64,000 nt of DNA from Rapana venosa (lineage: Eukaryota; Mollusca; Gastropoda; Neogastropoda; Muricidae): NCBI GenBank assembly GCA_028751875.1, contig CM054144.1, positions 19,131,366 through 19,195,365 on the forward strand, given 5' to 3'. Numbering within the stretch: position 1 is the stretch's first letter; each line of letters starts with the position of its first letter. The position numbers were made by a program, and so were the translations under genes. Shown here in pieces: positions 62,701 to 64,000 of this stretch. The notes below the pieces were generated by a model, which was not told the origin of the DNA, did not search any database, and saw only the letters and a program-made list of their open reading frames with translations.

Positions 62701-64000
62701 CTCTCTCATTCTCTCTTCAGCCAAATTCTCTTTATGCGGTGCCCCATCTGTTGCCCAGGCTAATCAATCAGCTAATTGCCACACTTCATTTAGCCCCGCT
62801 GACAGACAGTCACTGAGCAAGAAAGAGTGCCAGTCAAGAAGCATGGAAGAGAGAGAGAGATGGGGGATGGAGGGATAGAAAGGGAGGGAGGGATGGAGGA
62901 AGGGAGGGAGAGAGAGAAAGGGGTGAGGAGAGAGAGACAGAGAGGGGGGGGGACTGAGAGAGACGCAGAGACAGAGAAACAGAGACAGGCACAGGCACGC
63001 ATGGTTGAGGTGCACATCAAATCAGGTTTGGCATGGCTGATTTCCGCTGTCAACAGAGCTGGTCTCATGAGAACTGGCCCACCCAAATCTCCAAGTTTTC
63101 TTTCTTTTCCCCCACAGCAATCCTTCTCCACTATTCCCACCATCCCCTACCTGTCCTGTATCCCTCACTGCTTCCATTTCATATTAGACTCTACATGTTC
63201 TAGCTCAGTTTGTCATATATCCAATCTCCCTGCAAGTCTGGGTAAGTGTGCTGTCACCAGGAACGTCCATTAGAGTGTCCCTAGTCCACATACAAAGCTG
63301 ATCTCTGCTTAGGTAAAAAATATACAGTCCAAGAATGTAATCAGTTTTTGATGGAAAGGTACAAAGTATAGATTTTTTTAGTGTAAACATATTTGCAATG
63401 TGCCAGTGACGTCTCATCTAACCCCAACTTGAGGAGGAGTGAACATATGCCATCCCAACGCTGCGGTGTGGTGCAGTGGACACAAGACTTGTGAAGGGAG
63501 GGCATTGTGTGGTGGTGAAAAGCAGTCCAAGAGCTGTGGGCTTAAGGGACACAATGCAGAAAATGACGGTGTCTGTGAGGTTGTATGTCCCTTTGTCTGT
63601 CTGTCTCTGTGTCTGTAAAGGATGACCACTTTATCTGATTGGCCCAAATCTTTTTTTTCAGCCTTGGGATTTCTCTATCTCTCTGTTGCGTTTGTCTGTG
63701 TGATGCAGTCCGCCTTGGTTTCTCTTCCTGTCTGTCTGTTTGTCTACCTGCTTTGTCTGTCTGTTTATCAGCCTGTCTGTATTTTGTGTGCCTATGTTTA
63801 TCTTTCAATTGTCTGTCTCTTTCTATGCCCTCTTTGTCTCTCTCTCTCTCTGTTTCTTTTTCTCTGTTCTCTGCTCTGTATCCTCTGTCTCTCTTCTCTC
63901 TCTGTCTCTTCTCTCCTCTCTCTCTCTTGAAAGGGCTATGGCCTGAAATCTGAATAGAACTTTTGACATTCCCATTCTCATTCTTTCGCATTTTTTCTCT
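62701..64000. repeat. Diverged array unit, right flank, runs off the edge
   Basis: 62738-62815 matches 41165-41270; 63045-63110 matches the CAGCTGACC block; 63620-63690 (GACCACTTTATCTGATTGGC) corresponds to the segment after AGAGATGCGG in the array. Microsatellites of GA, GTCT and CT lie at the expected places. No gene is seen. Confidence 0.6.

Overview
This is a eukaryotic, animal-type window. It has phase-matched exons with GT-AG splice sites, several tRNA-derived SINE families, many decayed non-LTR retrotransposons (RTE/SR2-like, L2/CR1-like, and others with SGNH-esterase or Cys-rich parts), and an extreme density of microsatellites. This fits a lophotrochozoan, perhaps a marine gastropod mollusc, but the species is an inference and cannot be settled from the sequence. 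There is no bacterial or viral gene organisation. Most long open frames are low-complexity artefacts.

0-26 kb holds the only convincing cellular genes: two tandem paralogues, both on the minus strand, of an unrecognised low-complexity protein. Gene 2 (26.05 to 20.1 kb) has a start exon (25857-25745), a large Ser/Pro/Gln-rich exon with 14-residue repeats (22729-21379) and an acidic last exon (20563-20125). Gene 1 (8.55 kb to beyond the left edge) has the matching start exon (8317-8205), an extra exon (2662-2504) and the start of the repeat exon (706 to edge). Every junction is phase 2, and intron sequence and a 100-bp upstream block are recognisable between the copies, so this is a segmental duplication. 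Retroelements have since been inserted: an ORF1 relic, an RT relic and an L2 tail in gene 1, and two SINEs in gene 2. Between the genes lie a SINE with a perfect target-site duplication and an RTE-like LINE nested in a second SINE that carries tRNA-like and 5S-rRNA-like promoter parts.

26-38 kb is retroelement debris and microsatellites, including a duplicated block (14.5-16.2 kb and 30.1-32.5 kb) and an L2-like LINE (33.5-35.1 kb).

38-64 kb is dominated by one large tandem repeat family. Five units of about 2.3-2.9 kb (one enlarged to about 5 kb by a LINE insertion) lie at 44.0-59.1 kb, with more diverged members on both sides (38.1-41.9 and 59.8-64.0 kb). One stretch (47.3-49.2 kb) looks like poor consensus sequence with inflated homopolymers. 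I see no tRNA, rRNA or CRISPR locus. The two-gene family and the chimeric SINE are the most interesting items.
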